Shown piece after piece: positions 9,053-17,707 of a DNA stretch of 64,000 bases. This DNA comes from Mobilitalea sibirica (GTDB lineage: Bacteria > Bacillota > Clostridia > Lachnospirales > Lachnospiraceae): positions 54,531-118,530 of the forward strand of contig NZ_JAEAGR010000016.1 of the NCBI RefSeq assembly GCF_015999265.1. The letters are read 5' to 3'. The position numbers and the translations under genes were made by a program. How positions within the stretch are numbered: the first letter of the stretch is position 1; every line of letters begins with the position of its first letter. The notes beneath the pieces were generated by a model, which was not told the origin of the DNA, did no database searches, and saw only the letters and a list, made by a program, of their open reading frames with translations.

Positions 9053-9805
9053 ATGAGCGTTATTTCAATGAAACAATTGCTGGAAGCAGGTGTGCATTTT
9101 GGACACCAGACAAGAAGATGGAACCCGAAAATGGCGGAGTACATCTACACTGAAAGAAACGGTATCTACATTATTGACTTACAAAAATCTGTAGGTAAAG
9201 TAGATGAAGCTTATGCTGCAATCAAAAATGTAGTTGCTGAAGGCGGCAGTGTACTTTTCGTTGGTACTAAGAAGCAAGCACAGGATGCTGTTAAGACAGA
9301 GGCTGAGCGTTGCGGTATGTACTATGTAAATGAAAGATGGTTGGGCGGTATGCTGACCAACTACAAGACTATCAAGAGCAGAGTAGATAGATTAAGAGAA
9401 ATCGAGAGAATGGCTGAGGACGGAACATTTGAAGTTCTTCCTAAAAAAGAAGTTATTCAGTTAAAGAAAGAATGGGAAAAGCTTGAGAAGAATCTCGGTG
9501 GTATTAAGAATATGAAGAAATTACCGGATGCAATCTTCGTTGTTGATCCTAAGAAGGAAAGAATTTGTATTCAAGAGGCTCATACCCTTGGTATTCCTTT
9601 GATCGGTATTGCTGATACAAACTGTGATCCGGAAGAACTTGATTATGTAATTCCGGGTAATGATGATGCGATTAGAGCGGTTAAATTAATTGTATCTAAG
9701 ATGGCAGATGCAGTAATCGAAGCAAACCAGGGAGTTCAGTTAACTGATTCTACTGAAGCTGAGGCTGATGTGGAAGCAGAGATGGACGAAGCGGTTACAG
9801 AATAA
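9053..9805 (+). CDS. rpsB: 30S ribosomal protein S2
   Basis: Binds late to the 30S subunit and is needed for S1/mRNA interaction. 250 residues, normal length. The N-terminus [20 protein letters not shown] and the later [23 protein letters not shown] and [12 protein letters not shown] are diagnostic. The C-terminus is an acidic tail (about 230-250). GGAGG lies 7 bases before the ATG. Codon use is strongly biased, as expected for a highly expressed gene. First gene of the rpsB-tsf-pyrH-frr block; a terminator-like hairpin separates it from tsf. Confidence 0.99.
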   Translation: MSVISMKQLLEAGVHFGHQTRRWNPKMAEYIYTERNGIYIIDLQKSVGKVDEAYAAIKNVVAEGGSVLFVGTKKQAQDAVKTEAERCGMYYVNERWLGGMLTNYKTIKSRVDRLREIERMAEDGTFEVLPKKEVIQLKKEWEKLEKNLGGIKNMKKLPDAIFVVDPKKERICIQEAHTLGIPLIGIADTNCDPEELDYVIPGNDDAIRAVKLIVSKMADAVIEANQGVQLTDSTEAEADVEAEMDEAVTE

Positions 9806-9814
9806 TGTAAGGAT

Positions 9815-9873
9815 GGGTCTGTTGCATAATGTCTCCGATTATGGAAGTAACATCTGCAACAGCCCTATTTTTT
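9815..9873 (+). terminator. Terminator or attenuator between rpsB and tsf
   Basis: GGG-T-CTGTTGCA (9815-9826) pairs with TGCAACAG-CCC (9855-9865) with one bulged T, followed by TATTTTTT. Inside the loop CATAAT (9825-9830) can pair with ATTATG (9838-9843), sharing bases with the outer stem, so two folds may compete. Partial termination here could set the S2 to EF-Ts ratio. Confidence 0.75.
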
Positions 9874-9994
9874 AAATATATCTACTGACATTATATAGAA
9901 ATATAGTAATAAAATCGTCAATTATATGTTATACCGGAGTTACAATGAGTCGGAATAAAAGAACATTTCTTATATAAATTAGGAGGGATTTACG

Positions 9995-10927
9995 ATGGAA
10001 GTAACAGCTAGTATGGTAAAAGAGTTAAGAGAAATGACAGGTGCAGGTATGATGGACTGTAAGAAAGCACTTGCAGCTACTGAAGGTGATATGGATAAAG
10101 CAGTGGAATTCTTAAGAGAAAAAGGACTTGCAGCTGCTGAGAAAAAAGCAGGAAGAATTGCAGCAGAAGGTGTTGTAGATACCAATGTGAGTGCAGATGG
10201 TAAAGTTGCTGCAATTGTTGAGGTTAACTCTGAGACTGACTTCGTTGCTAAGAATGAAAAGTTTAGAGATTTTGTTGCGGCGGTAGTAGCTCAAGCAGCA
10301 AAAACTGATGCAGCGGATATTGATGCTTTCCTTGCTGAGAAATGGGCTTTGGATACATCTAAAACCGTTAAGGAAGAATTATCATCTATGATTGCTATCA
10401 TAGGTGAAAACATGAATATCAGAAGATTTGAAAAGATTACTGCAGCGAACGGCTTTATAGTATCTTATATCCATGGTGGTGGAAGAATTGGTATTTTAGT
10501 TGAAGTTGACAGTGCCGTTAATAATGATGAAGTTCAGGAAGCAGCTAAGAACATCGCAATGCAGATTGCAGCTATGTCTCCTAAATATGTGGATAAGTCT
10601 GAAATCTCCCCTGAATTCATTGAGCATGAGAAGAATATCTTAAAAGCTCAGATTATGAACGATCCTGCTAATTCCAAGAAGCCTGAGAACATCATCGAGA
10701 AGATGCTCGAAGGACGTCTTAATAAGGAATTAAAGGAATTCTGTCTGGTTGATCAGGTATACGTTAAGGATAGTGATGTAACCGTTGCAGGATACCTTGC
10801 TAATGTATCCAAACAGGTAGGTTCTCCTGTATCAATTAAGCGTTTCATCCGTTTTGAGACCGGTGAAGGCCTTGAAAAGAAGAGTGAGAATTTCGCCGAA
10901 GAAGTTGCTAAGCAGATGGGACAGTAG
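9995..10927 (+). CDS. tsf: Translation elongation factor Ts
   Basis: Guanine-nucleotide exchange factor for EF-Tu. 310 residues, full length. N-terminal UBA-like module with the invariant ELREMTGAGMMDCKKAL, then the core with VNSETDFVAKNEKF and SYIHGGGRIGILVEV, and the C-terminal QPYVKD-equivalent region (DQVYVKDSDVTV). AGGAGGG lies 9 bases before the ATG. The final TAG overlaps the first base of a repeat half-element that continues downstream. Confidence 0.99.
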   Translation: MEVTASMVKELREMTGAGMMDCKKALAATEGDMDKAVEFLREKGLAAAEKKAGRIAAEGVVDTNVSADGKVAAIVEVNSETDFVAKNEKFRDFVAAVVAQAAKTDAADIDAFLAEKWALDTSKTVKEELSSMIAIIGENMNIRRFEKITAANGFIVSYIHGGGRIGILVEVDSAVNNDEVQEAAKNIAMQIAAMSPKYVDKSEISPEFIEHEKNILKAQIMNDPANSKKPENIIEKMLEGRLNKELKEFCLVDQVYVKDSDVTVAGYLANVSKQVGSPVSIKRFIRFETGEGLEKKSENFAEEVAKQMGQ

Positions 10928-10954
10928 TGTGACAAAGGGACGGGGTTCCTGACC
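10927..10954 (+). repeat. Half-copy of the palindromic repeat, touching the tsf stop codon
   Basis: GTGTGACAAAGGGACGGGGT at 10927-10946, then TCCTGACCC, nearly matches the left arm of the palindrome at 11158-11187. Its first G is the last base of the tsf TAG. The mirror arm is missing, so it is a solo half-element. Confidence 0.8.
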
Positions 10955-11034
10955 CAGAGTGCTAATTCATAACAACACAATTTCTCGCGTGGCGTGAAAT
11001 TTGATGTATAGCATAATTTTAAATGAATTTATAT

Positions 11035-11096
11035 GAGGCTCTAAAAGCCTGTAACGATGGCATATATCGGTTTACAGGATTTTGGGCCTCTTTTAT
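11035..11096 (+). terminator. Rho-independent terminator after tsf
   Basis: GAGGC...AAAA.CCTGTAA on the left pairs with TTACAGG.TTTT..GCCTC on the right, a long stem with small internal mismatches, followed by TTTTATT. It lies between the two repeat copies and likely ends the rpsB-tsf transcript. Confidence 0.75.
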
Positions 11097-11156
11097 TATG
11101 ATTTAAACCTCGTAAATCGATATGGAAACTTGACTCTATCTATTCGAAATGTGACA

Positions 11157-11307
11157 GGTGTGACAAAGGGACGGGGTTTCTGACACCGGTGTCAGAAACC
11201 CCGTCCCTTTGTCACACCGTCCCTTTGTCACACCGTCCCTTTGTCACACCGTCCCTTTGTCACACCGTCCCTTTGTCACACGTCCCTTTGTCACACCTTT
11301 GTCACAC
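11157..11307. repeat. 62-bp perfect palindrome plus 16-bp tandem repeat array
   Basis: 11157-11218 is a perfect inverted repeat of 31 + 31 bases centred between 11187 and 11188 (ACACC|GGTGT). The end of its right arm, CGTCCCTTTGTCACAC (11202-11217), is then repeated in tandem: four more full 16-base units (11218-11281), one of 15 bases (11282-11296), and an 11-base remnant (11297-11307). There are no spacers, so it is not CRISPR. Short palindromes with CCGTCCC/TTTGTCAC cores are common REP-like intergenic elements in Clostridia, often mobilised by RAYT-type transposases; no such transposase is in the window. Confidence 0.9.
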
Positions 11308-11427
11308 TGTCGTAGTCACCGCAGTAAAAAGTAGGTGTCTTTTTATGTAATTTTATGAAATTTAGTGTTTTTTATTGGTGGAATGTGTTAAAATAAATAT
11401 GATGATATATTTTTTAGGGGTGAGGAC

Positions 11428-12765
11428 TTGCGGGAAAAAAACAGTAATCAAGTATCCAACAATGGGATAAGTAAAATGACTGCACAGCGTCGCAAAAGAA
11501 TTAATCGTATTAAGACAGCGATCATTATTATCGCAATTATTTTTTTGCTTTTACCATCAATTCTATGTATTTTATTAGGTATACAGGTATTTAAGTTACA
11601 AGGCCAGGTAGACGATTTAATCAGTTATCATCAAACCACGGAGCAAATGACAAAATCTACAAAAACGAAAAAAGCTTATGCATATGCAGCTGAAAAATCA
11701 GTACATCAAGATAATGATACACAAGTATCGGAAACGTTGCTTGAGGCAGGAATTACTATAATAGGTTTGAATGAAGATTCTCAGGATGATTTAGATACTC
11801 TTCAAAGGGATCATACCATATCCGATGTGAATATAAATAATGAGAAGAATAATGAAAATGCAGAAAATATTAAAAACACAGAAAACAATAAAATAATAGA
11901 AAACATCATTGATAACAATGAAAATTTAGATATTACAAGTAATGGTGAGATAGGTCCTATAAGTGCCGATAATATAGATGTTAATGGTATAGATGTTGAT
12001 ACTATAAATAATGATACTATTGTCCATCGTGATAATAAAGAGAATAAAGCCGATGAAATGAACGGCATAGAAAATAGAGACATTTATCAGCAGAACAAGA
12101 GTGAAATTAAGACCGAGAACGGAATATATAAGGGTAAGAAGGTATATTTAACCTTTGATGATGGCCCAAGTAAATATACGGACGAGATTTTGGATATACT
12201 GGCAGAGTATGATGCGAAAGCAACTTTTTTTGTTCTTGGGAAAACTGACAGAAATTCAAAACAAATCTATAAAAGAATCGTTGCAGAAGGACATACCCTG
12301 GGTATGCATTCCTATTCCCATGTCTATAGTAAAATATATAAATCTATAGAAGATTTTGATAAAGACTTTACAAAACTATGGAAATTGTTATATGATACTA
12401 CTGGATACAAGCCTGCCATTTACCGTTTTCCCGGGGGGAGCTCGAACCTGGTTAATAAAAACGGAATGGATGAATTCATACGTTATTTAAACGATAAATC
12501 AGTACCATATTATGATTGGAATGTAGATAACGGAGATGCGACAGGAGTAGAATATACAAAAGAACAATTAATTGACAATGTTTTGAATGGTGTTGCTCTG
12601 AAGAAAAGATCCATCGTTCTGATGCATGATTCCGAGACGAAGAAAGTAACCGTGGAATCTCTATCCGGGATATTGGAGGCTTTACTATCAGAAGGTGCTG
12701 AAGTTTTACCCCTTGATGAGAGTGTACCACCAATTCAGCAGATAAAAGCAAGTTCAATAGAATAA
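11428..12765 (+). CDS. Membrane-anchored NodB-type polysaccharide deacetylase
   Basis: Removes acetyl groups from N-acetylated glycans, probably peptidoglycan, outside the membrane. 445 residues: one membrane segment (about 29-52), an Asn/Ile/Asp-rich low-complexity stretch (about 125-215), and a C-terminal NodB domain. Motifs are intact: LTFDDGPS (metal Asp and catalytic Asp), HSYSH (zinc His pair), YRFPGGSSN, DWNVDNGD and LMHDS. The TTG start at 11428 is set by AGGGG 7 bases upstream; ATG 11476 would be an alternative that cuts the cytoplasmic tail. It is inserted with the bactofilin gene between tsf and pyrH, which are adjacent in most Firmicutes. Confidence 0.92.
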   Translation: MREKNSNQVSNNGISKMTAQRRKRINRIKTAIIIIAIIFLLLPSILCILLGIQVFKLQGQVDDLISYHQTTEQMTKSTKTKKAYAYAAEKSVHQDNDTQVSETLLEAGITIIGLNEDSQDDLDTLQRDHTISDVNINNEKNNENAENIKNTENNKIIENIIDNNENLDITSNGEIGPISADNIDVNGIDVDTINNDTIVHRDNKENKADEMNGIENRDIYQQNKSEIKTENGIYKGKKVYLTFDDGPSKYTDEILDILAEYDAKATFFVLGKTDRNSKQIYKRIVAEGHTLGMHSYSHVYSKIYKSIEDFDKDFTKLWKLLYDTTGYKPAIYRFPGGSSNLVNKNGMDEFIRYLNDKSVPYYDWNVDNGDATGVEYTKEQLIDNVLNGVALKKRSIVLMHDSETKKVTVESLSGILEALLSEGAEVLPLDESVPPIQQIKASSIE

Positions 12766-12792
12766 TCCAATACATAGGGAGGTAGTAAAAGT

Positions 12793-13710
12793 ATGAGTTT
12801 TTTTAAGGAATTTAAAGATGACTTATCACAGGCAATGAATGAGTTGTTACCGGAAGATGAAAATGAGGTTAATGATACCGAAGAGCAGATGGTAAATACT
12901 TTGGATACAGATGATGATTCTGAGAAATTAGACAATGAAAAAATGATGGAGCTACTGGATGAATTCACACAAGAGGACGAACCGTCCGATGATGCGACCC
13001 TATCTGAGGAGGAAACAACAGAGGATGATTTGGATACTTCCGAAGATGTTATTTCAGAAGAACTTGAAGAAATAGAAGAAGAAATTGAAGAAGAAGTAGA
13101 AGATAAAAATGAAACAGAAGAATTAGAGGAAGAAGAGGGCGATGATATGGAAGAAAATATCGATTTAGAATTACTGGATGCATTAAATGCAGAGGAAGAT
13201 GATGCAGCTGAGGAAAAAGAGCAGGAAACTACGGTCTCAAAACTTCGGGCTACTTCCGTTGTAAATGATGATGAAGTTACTGTTATATCGAAGGGCACTA
13301 CCATAAACGGTAGTATATCCTCTGACGGATCTCTGGATATTATGGGTACCATTACCGGAGACATTGAATGTCTTGGAAAATTATCAATTACCGGTAAAAT
13401 CACAGGTAATTCAACTGCCGCAGAGGTTTATGTTAACACAGAACGCCTCGATGGTTCAATCAACAGTGAAGGAAGCGTTAAGGTAGGCTTAGGAACCGTT
13501 GTTGTTGGAGATATCATTGCTACTTCCGGTGTAATCGCAGGTGCGGTTAAGGGTGAGATTGATGTGAATGGACCGATTGTAATTGATTCAACGGCGATTA
13601 TTAAAGGTAATATTAAGGCAAAATCTGTTCAGATTAACAACGGAGCTGTCATTGAAGGCTTCTGCTCATTAAGCTACTCTGAGGTTGATGTTGATAACAT
13701 TTTTGAATAG
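12793..13710 (+). CDS. Bactofilin (polymer-forming cytoskeletal protein) with acidic N-terminal region
   Basis: 305 residues. About residues 1-155 are extremely acidic and low in complexity, with one run of Glu/Ile repeats. About residues 160-295 are a bactofilin beta-helix (VTVISKGTTINGSISSDGSL, ITGDIECLGKLSITGKITG, IVIDSTAIIKGNIKAKSVQI). Bactofilins self-assemble into membrane-associated filaments that localise cell-wall enzymes. The gene starts 27 bases after the deacetylase with a GGGAGGT ribosome-binding site, so the pair is likely an operon in which the filament positions the enzyme; that coupling is inferred. The long acidic N-terminus is unusual, since most bactofilins are under 200 residues. 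Confidence 0.9.
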   Translation: MSFFKEFKDDLSQAMNELLPEDENEVNDTEEQMVNTLDTDDDSEKLDNEKMMELLDEFTQEDEPSDDATLSEEETTEDDLDTSEDVISEELEEIEEEIEEEVEDKNETEELEEEEGDDMEENIDLELLDALNAEEDDAAEEKEQETTVSKLRATSVVNDDEVTVISKGTTINGSISSDGSLDIMGTITGDIECLGKLSITGKITGNSTAAEVYVNTERLDGSINSEGSVKVGLGTVVVGDIIATSGVIAGAVKGEIDVNGPIVIDSTAIIKGNIKAKSVQINNGAVIEGFCSLSYSEVDVDNIFE

Positions 13711-13720
13711 TAGAGCTGAT

Positions 13721-13841
13721 AAAAATGTCAAAAAGTGCTTCGCACAGTATTTTTCCAGATACAATAGATTGCTATTACAAACGGGTTTGCATAGCAATCT
13801 ATTGTATCTGGAAAACACCTTCGGTGTTTTTGACACTTTTT
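13721..13841. repeat. 121-bp cruciform element after the bactofilin gene
   Basis: Outer arms AAAAATGTCAAAAA (13721-13734) and TTTTTGACACTTTTT (13827-13841) pair with one mismatch. Inside lie a small hairpin GTGC-TTC-GCAC, a 21-bp perfect central stem (from CCAGATACAATAG at 13755 to CTATTGTATCTGG ending at 13811), and a second small hairpin ACACC-TTC-GGTGT. Together they form a cloverleaf-like fold. The 3' T-rich arm could also serve as a terminator for the deacetylase-bactofilin operon. Confidence 0.85.
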
Positions 13842-13908
13842 ATTCAAATTTATCCATAGGAACATATTAATGCTGGAATTATCCTGTGTTTTGTGTTAAA
13901 TTATTATA

Positions 13909-13944
13909 GAACCACAAGAAATATGTTTCTATTTCTCGTGGTTC
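13909..13944 (+). promoter_or_regulatory. Hairpin upstream of pyrH
   Basis: GAACCACAAGAAAT (13909-13922) pairs with ATTTCTCGTGGTTC (13931-13944) with a single mismatch. No T run follows, so it is not a standard terminator. It could be part of the pyrH leader; no known pyrimidine-sensing motif is recognised. Confidence 0.4.
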
Positions 13945-14006
13945 GTATGTGCGTCCACAATTACTAAGTGTACGACAAAACGGAAAACATGGAGGCAGAC
14001 GAAATA

Positions 14007-14711
14007 ATGATTAAATATAACCGGGTTTTATTAAAATTAAGCGGTGAAGCTTTAGCCGGAGATAAGAAAACCGGATTTGATGAAGAGACCTGCATTGGTG
14101 TAGCCAAACAGGTAAAACAGCTGGTTGACGACGGACTACAGGTCAGCATCGTAATTGGCGGAGGTAATTTTTGGAGAGGCAGAACCAGCCAAACCATCGA
14201 CCGTACAAAAGCTGACCAGATTGGTATGCTGGCAACGGTTATGAACTGTATTTATGTATCAGAGATTTTTAGATATGTGGGTATTTCAACGGAAATATAT
14301 ACACCTTTTCAATGTGGTAGCATGACAAAGCTGTTTTCCAAAGACAGTGTGACCAGTTGTATGAAAAAGGGCGGGGTAGCATTCCTTGCAGGAGGAACAG
14401 GTCATCCTTATTTTTCAACAGATACAGCAACGGTACTAAGAGCAGTGGAACTGGATTGTGATATTATATTGGCAGCCAGAAATATCGATGGAGTTTATGA
14501 CAGTGATCCAAAGCAAAACCCGGAGGCGAAAAAATTTGACCAAATTCCAATGCAGAAGGTATTGGATGATAAATTAGGAATTATTGATCTGTCTGCTACG
14601 GTTTTATGTATTGAAAATCGTATGCCTATGCTGTTATTCGGATTATCAGTGGATAATAGTATTGTCTTAGCTGCAAAAGGTAAATCAAACGGAACCATAA
14701 TAACCATATAG
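14007..14711 (+). CDS. pyrH: UMP kinase
   Basis: Phosphorylates UMP to UDP with ATP in pyrimidine nucleotide synthesis; cytosolic hexamer. 234 residues from the ATG at 14007, which gives the normal start MIKYNRVLLKLSGEALAG; in-frame codons at 13968 and 13989 would add residues the family does not have. GGAGG lies 11 bases upstream. Visible motifs are LKLSGEAL (phosphate loop), VIGGGNFWRG, and the nucleotide region AARNIDGVYDSDPK. frr follows 36 bases later, the usual arrangement. Confidence 0.98.
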   Translation: MIKYNRVLLKLSGEALAGDKKTGFDEETCIGVAKQVKQLVDDGLQVSIVIGGGNFWRGRTSQTIDRTKADQIGMLATVMNCIYVSEIFRYVGISTEIYTPFQCGSMTKLFSKDSVTSCMKKGGVAFLAGGTGHPYFSTDTATVLRAVELDCDIILAARNIDGVYDSDPKQNPEAKKFDQIPMQKVLDDKLGIIDLSATVLCIENRMPMLLFGLSVDNSIVLAAKGKSNGTIITI

Positions 14712-14747
14712 TAAAGAAAATCATAATTAATAATTGGAGGGATCATA

Positions 14748-15302
14748 GTGGATACAAGGATTGAACAGTTTAAAGTAAAAATGGGAAAATCAGTTGATGC
14801 TTTGAGGGAGGAATATGCAGCTATTCGTGCCGGCAGAGCCAACCCACATCTGTTAGACAAGATTAGAGTTGATTATTACGGACAGCCATCTTCCTTACAG
14901 TCAGTAGCTAATGTATCAGTTCCGGAGGCAAGAATCATCCAGATTCAACCTTGGGAAAGTAAATTAATTAAAGAGATAGAAAAAGCAATCATCGCTTCTG
15001 ATTTAGGATTAACTCCCAGTAATGATGGCAAGGTAATTCGTCTTGTTTTCCCGGAATTAACAGAAGAAAGAAGAAAAGAGTTAGTTAAGGATGTAAAAAA
15101 GAAGGCAGAGACGGCAAAGATTGCAGTAAGAAACATCAGAAGAGATGCCAATGATTTGTTCAAAAAACAAAATAAAGCCAGTGAATTATCAGATGATGAG
15201 TTCAAACACTTAGAAGATGAGGTTCAAAAGATTACTGACTTATATGTTTCTGAAATTGATAAAGTAATGGAAGATAAATCGAAAGAAATACTTACGGTTT
15301 AA
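14748..15302 (+). CDS. frr: Ribosome recycling factor
   Basis: Splits post-termination ribosomes together with EF-G. 184 residues, full length, with the family hallmarks [37 protein letters not shown] and [23 protein letters not shown] start with GGAGGG 8 bases upstream. It follows pyrH directly and is followed by a long non-coding stretch before uppS. Confidence 0.99.
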   Translation: MDTRIEQFKVKMGKSVDALREEYAAIRAGRANPHLLDKIRVDYYGQPSSLQSVANVSVPEARIIQIQPWESKLIKEIEKAIIASDLGLTPSNDGKVIRLVFPELTEERRKELVKDVKKKAETAKIAVRNIRRDANDLFKKQNKASELSDDEFKHLEDEVQKITDLYVSEIDKVMEDKSKEILTV

Positions 15303-15871
15303 TCTTATATTTTGTAATGATAAGGTTAACGAACATATCGCTTCTAACGAATATGTGATGTTAATAAATTCATAGTTATAACAATCATAATTTTAGTATA
15401 ACCGGGGTGTCACAAAAGGAATATACACTGTCTGGCGAATGACAATTAGCCTTTTGGAGCACCCTTCTTTCGTAAATTTGTAATACGTCCTTTTATGAAA
15501 AGATATCTTTATGTTCCATGGAAGAAGATGGATATGCTTTAGACATAAAAATGTCAGTGATATATTCATTATACATATGGCATGTGAATATAGCGACTAC
15601 GATTTACATAGTGTACATATATGAGAAGATCGCAGGATTATCGTAGACACGATATCAGTTTGTACAGCTAAACGATAAGGCATATTTGAACTTAGATACA
15701 TAATGAAACTGACTATTTTGCTTAAGAGAGTGATAAAAGGTGAAAAACCTATGCATAAGAGCTTTAGATCAAAGAAATGAAAGCGGAATTTATTAGGTAG
15801 GTAGATACCCGTTATAACGTGGTGTCGGATCGATATAAAACCCGGACAAACCCGAGGTTTGAGGTGAGTGA
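15303..15871 (+). other. 569-base spacer between frr and uppS
   Basis: No convincing gene is present; open frames on both strands lack ribosome-binding sites and family features. It holds a terminator-like hairpin (15405-15464) and otherwise unremarkable AT-rich sequence. I find no T-box or other known riboswitch here. Confidence 0.6.
15405..15470 (+). terminator. Probable terminator after frr
   Basis: GGGTG...CAAAAGG on the left pairs with CCTTTTG...CACCC on the right (15450-15464) with a three-base internal mismatch, then TTCTTT. The loop is about 30 bases, so confidence is moderate. Confidence 0.5.
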
Positions 15872-16588
15872 ATGCAGGAAAACGAATTAAATATTCCAAA
15901 TCATATAGCCATCATTTTAGATGGAAACGGTCGTTGGGCGAAGAAAAGAAAGATGCCCAGAAATTACGGACATACCCAAGGCAGTAAAACAGTAGAAAAA
16001 ATCTGTGAAGAAGCATATAAGGCCGGAGTAAAATATCTGACAGTCTATGCATTTTCAACGGAAAACTGGAAACGACCCCAAGAAGAAGTGGAGGCACTGT
16101 GGAAGCTATTAAAGAGTTATTTAGCCAGCAGTATTAAGACCAGCAGCAAAAATAATATGCGGGTGCGGATTATTGGGGACAAAAGTAAGCTGTCTGAGGA
16201 TATCAAAAAGAGTATTGAAGAATTAGAAGAAGCTTCCAAAGATAATACGGGCCTTAATTTTCAGGTCGCGATTAATTATGGAAGCAGGGATGAGATTATA
16301 CGTGCCATGAAATCCATCACAAAGGATGTAACGGATGGTAGAATGACACTTGATCATATAGATGAAACATTGTTGGGACAATATCTTGATACAAAGGATA
16401 TTCCTGATCCGGATTTATTAATTCGTACCAGTGGTGAGATGCGGCTATCTAATTTTTTATTATGGCAGATGGCTTATACCGAATTTTATTTTACCGATGT
16501 TCTGTGGCCGGATTTTAATAAGAAGGAGTTAATGAAAGCAATAGAATACTACAGTAGTAGGACTCGAAAGTTCGGTGCAATAGAATAA
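15872..16588 (+). CDS. uppS: Isoprenyl (undecaprenyl) diphosphate synthase
   Basis: Condenses isopentenyl diphosphate with farnesyl diphosphate to make the C55 lipid carrier used for peptidoglycan and for the glycan cluster later in this window. 238 residues. Signature motifs: HIAIILDGNGRWAKKRKMPR, GHTQGSKTV, YAFSTENWKRP and, near the C-terminus, PDLLIRTSGEMRLSNF followed by TEFYF. GAGGTGAG lies 3-10 bases before the ATG. Followed by cdsA after 23 bases. Confidence 0.98.
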   Translation: MQENELNIPNHIAIILDGNGRWAKKRKMPRNYGHTQGSKTVEKICEEAYKAGVKYLTVYAFSTENWKRPQEEVEALWKLLKSYLASSIKTSSKNNMRVRIIGDKSKLSEDIKKSIEELEEASKDNTGLNFQVAINYGSRDEIIRAMKSITKDVTDGRMTLDHIDETLLGQYLDTKDIPDPDLLIRTSGEMRLSNFLLWQMAYTEFYFTDVLWPDFNKKELMKAIEYYSSRTRKFGAIE

Positions 16589-16611
16589 CAGTACGCAAAA
16601 CGGAGGTAAAT

Positions 16612-17409
16612 ATGTTTAAAACAAGATTACTCAGCGGTATTATGTTAATGGCAATCGCAATTGTAGTGATAGTTTTCGGAGGTAATGTACTATTTATAAC
16701 AGCAGCTGTTATATCCTTCATTGGTATGATAGAATTATATAAGATAGAAAAGGTTCATAAAGCATTACCCGGTTTCGTTGGATACTTGGCCGGCTTCTCT
16801 TACTATGCTTTGCTTTATTACGAACGTAAAGAGGATATGCTTTTATCCTTCATTATCTTTTTACTGCTCTTAATGATAGTTTATGTTTTTCGATTTCCGA
16901 AATACAAGACAGCACAGATTTCCATAGTATATTTTGGGCTGTTTTACGTTAGTATTATGCTATCCTACATTTATCAGGTGCGTGAATTGCAGGATGGCGC
17001 TTTTCTTGTGTGGCTGATTTTTATCGGAGCGTGGGGTTCTGATACCTGTGCCTACTGTGTTGGAATGCTCATAGGAAAGCACAAGATTGCACCAAAGCTT
17101 AGTCCGAAGAAATCTCTTGAGGGTTGCATTGGCGGCGTGGTTGGTGCTGCGTTGATTGGATTTATTTATGCAACAGTATTCAAAGATAAGATAACAGGAA
17201 TAGGAGATCCTCAGATCGCTTTTCCCATAATAGGTGCTGCTTCCAGTATCATCTCCCAAATTGGTGATCTGGCTGCATCTGCGATAAAACGTAATCATGA
17301 TATCAAAGATTATGGTAATCTAATTCCCGGTCATGGTGGTATTCTAGACCGTTTTGACAGCATAATATTTACAGCTCCGATTGTCTACTATCTGGCAGAG
17401 TGGCTTTAA
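16612..17409 (+). CDS. cdsA: Phosphatidate cytidylyltransferase
   Basis: Makes CDP-diacylglycerol from phosphatidate and CTP; integral membrane enzyme. 265 residues with about eight hydrophobic segments. The C-terminal CDS signature is clear: SQIGDLAASAIKRNHDIKDY and PGHGGILDRFDS. GGAGG lies 7 bases before the ATG. It is in the conserved uppS-cdsA-dxr-rseP order. Confidence 0.97.
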   Translation: MFKTRLLSGIMLMAIAIVVIVFGGNVLFITAAVISFIGMIELYKIEKVHKALPGFVGYLAGFSYYALLYYERKEDMLLSFIIFLLLLMIVYVFRFPKYKTAQISIVYFGLFYVSIMLSYIYQVRELQDGAFLVWLIFIGAWGSDTCAYCVGMLIGKHKIAPKLSPKKSLEGCIGGVVGAALIGFIYATVFKDKITGIGDPQIAFPIIGAASSIISQIGDLAASAIKRNHDIKDYGNLIPGHGGILDRFDSIIFTAPIVYYLAEWL

Positions 17410-17523
17410 TAGATCAAAAAATAATTGGCTTCGCCCTTGATGAAAAAATATACAAGGATATCATTTGTATAAAAAATCATCATTATGTTGATAAGTATAT
17501 AAGAAAGAAAGTGTCAACAAAGA

Positions 17524-17669
17524 ACACGATTGAAATATAATAAACGAATAAGCAAGGAAATTGTAATCGTGTATTAAAATCTTACAAACTATTAAGAATT
17601 TTAGTATGAAATGAAACTACAAATAGTTTGGTTTGTAATTCATATGAAGTATATGAGTAACGAATTACA
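17524..17669 (+). repeat. Three consecutive inverted repeats upstream of dxr
   Basis: ACACGATT/AATCGTGT (17524-17531 with 17565-17572), CAAACTATT/AATAGTTTG (17585-17593 with 17622-17630) and TGTAATTC/GAATTACA (17634-17641 with 17662-17669) are all perfect. They fill the 298-base cdsA-dxr gap. None has a T run. Function is unknown. Confidence 0.45.
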
Positions 17670-17707
17670 GATAGTAATCAATTGAAACATTTATATGGAG
17701 GAACTAG

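Noticed and set aside
11202..11307. CRISPR-like array
   Set aside because: The 16-base units are directly adjacent with no spacers, and no cas gene is in the window. It is a tandem repeat from a palindrome arm.
12735..13403. Serine-rich ORF on the minus strand
   Set aside because: It is the antisense of the acidic GAA/GAT-rich bactofilin N-terminus, with no ribosome-binding site or family features.
15472..15900. Minus-strand ORF in the frr-uppS spacer
   Set aside because: No ribosome-binding site, odd composition and no recognisable domain.
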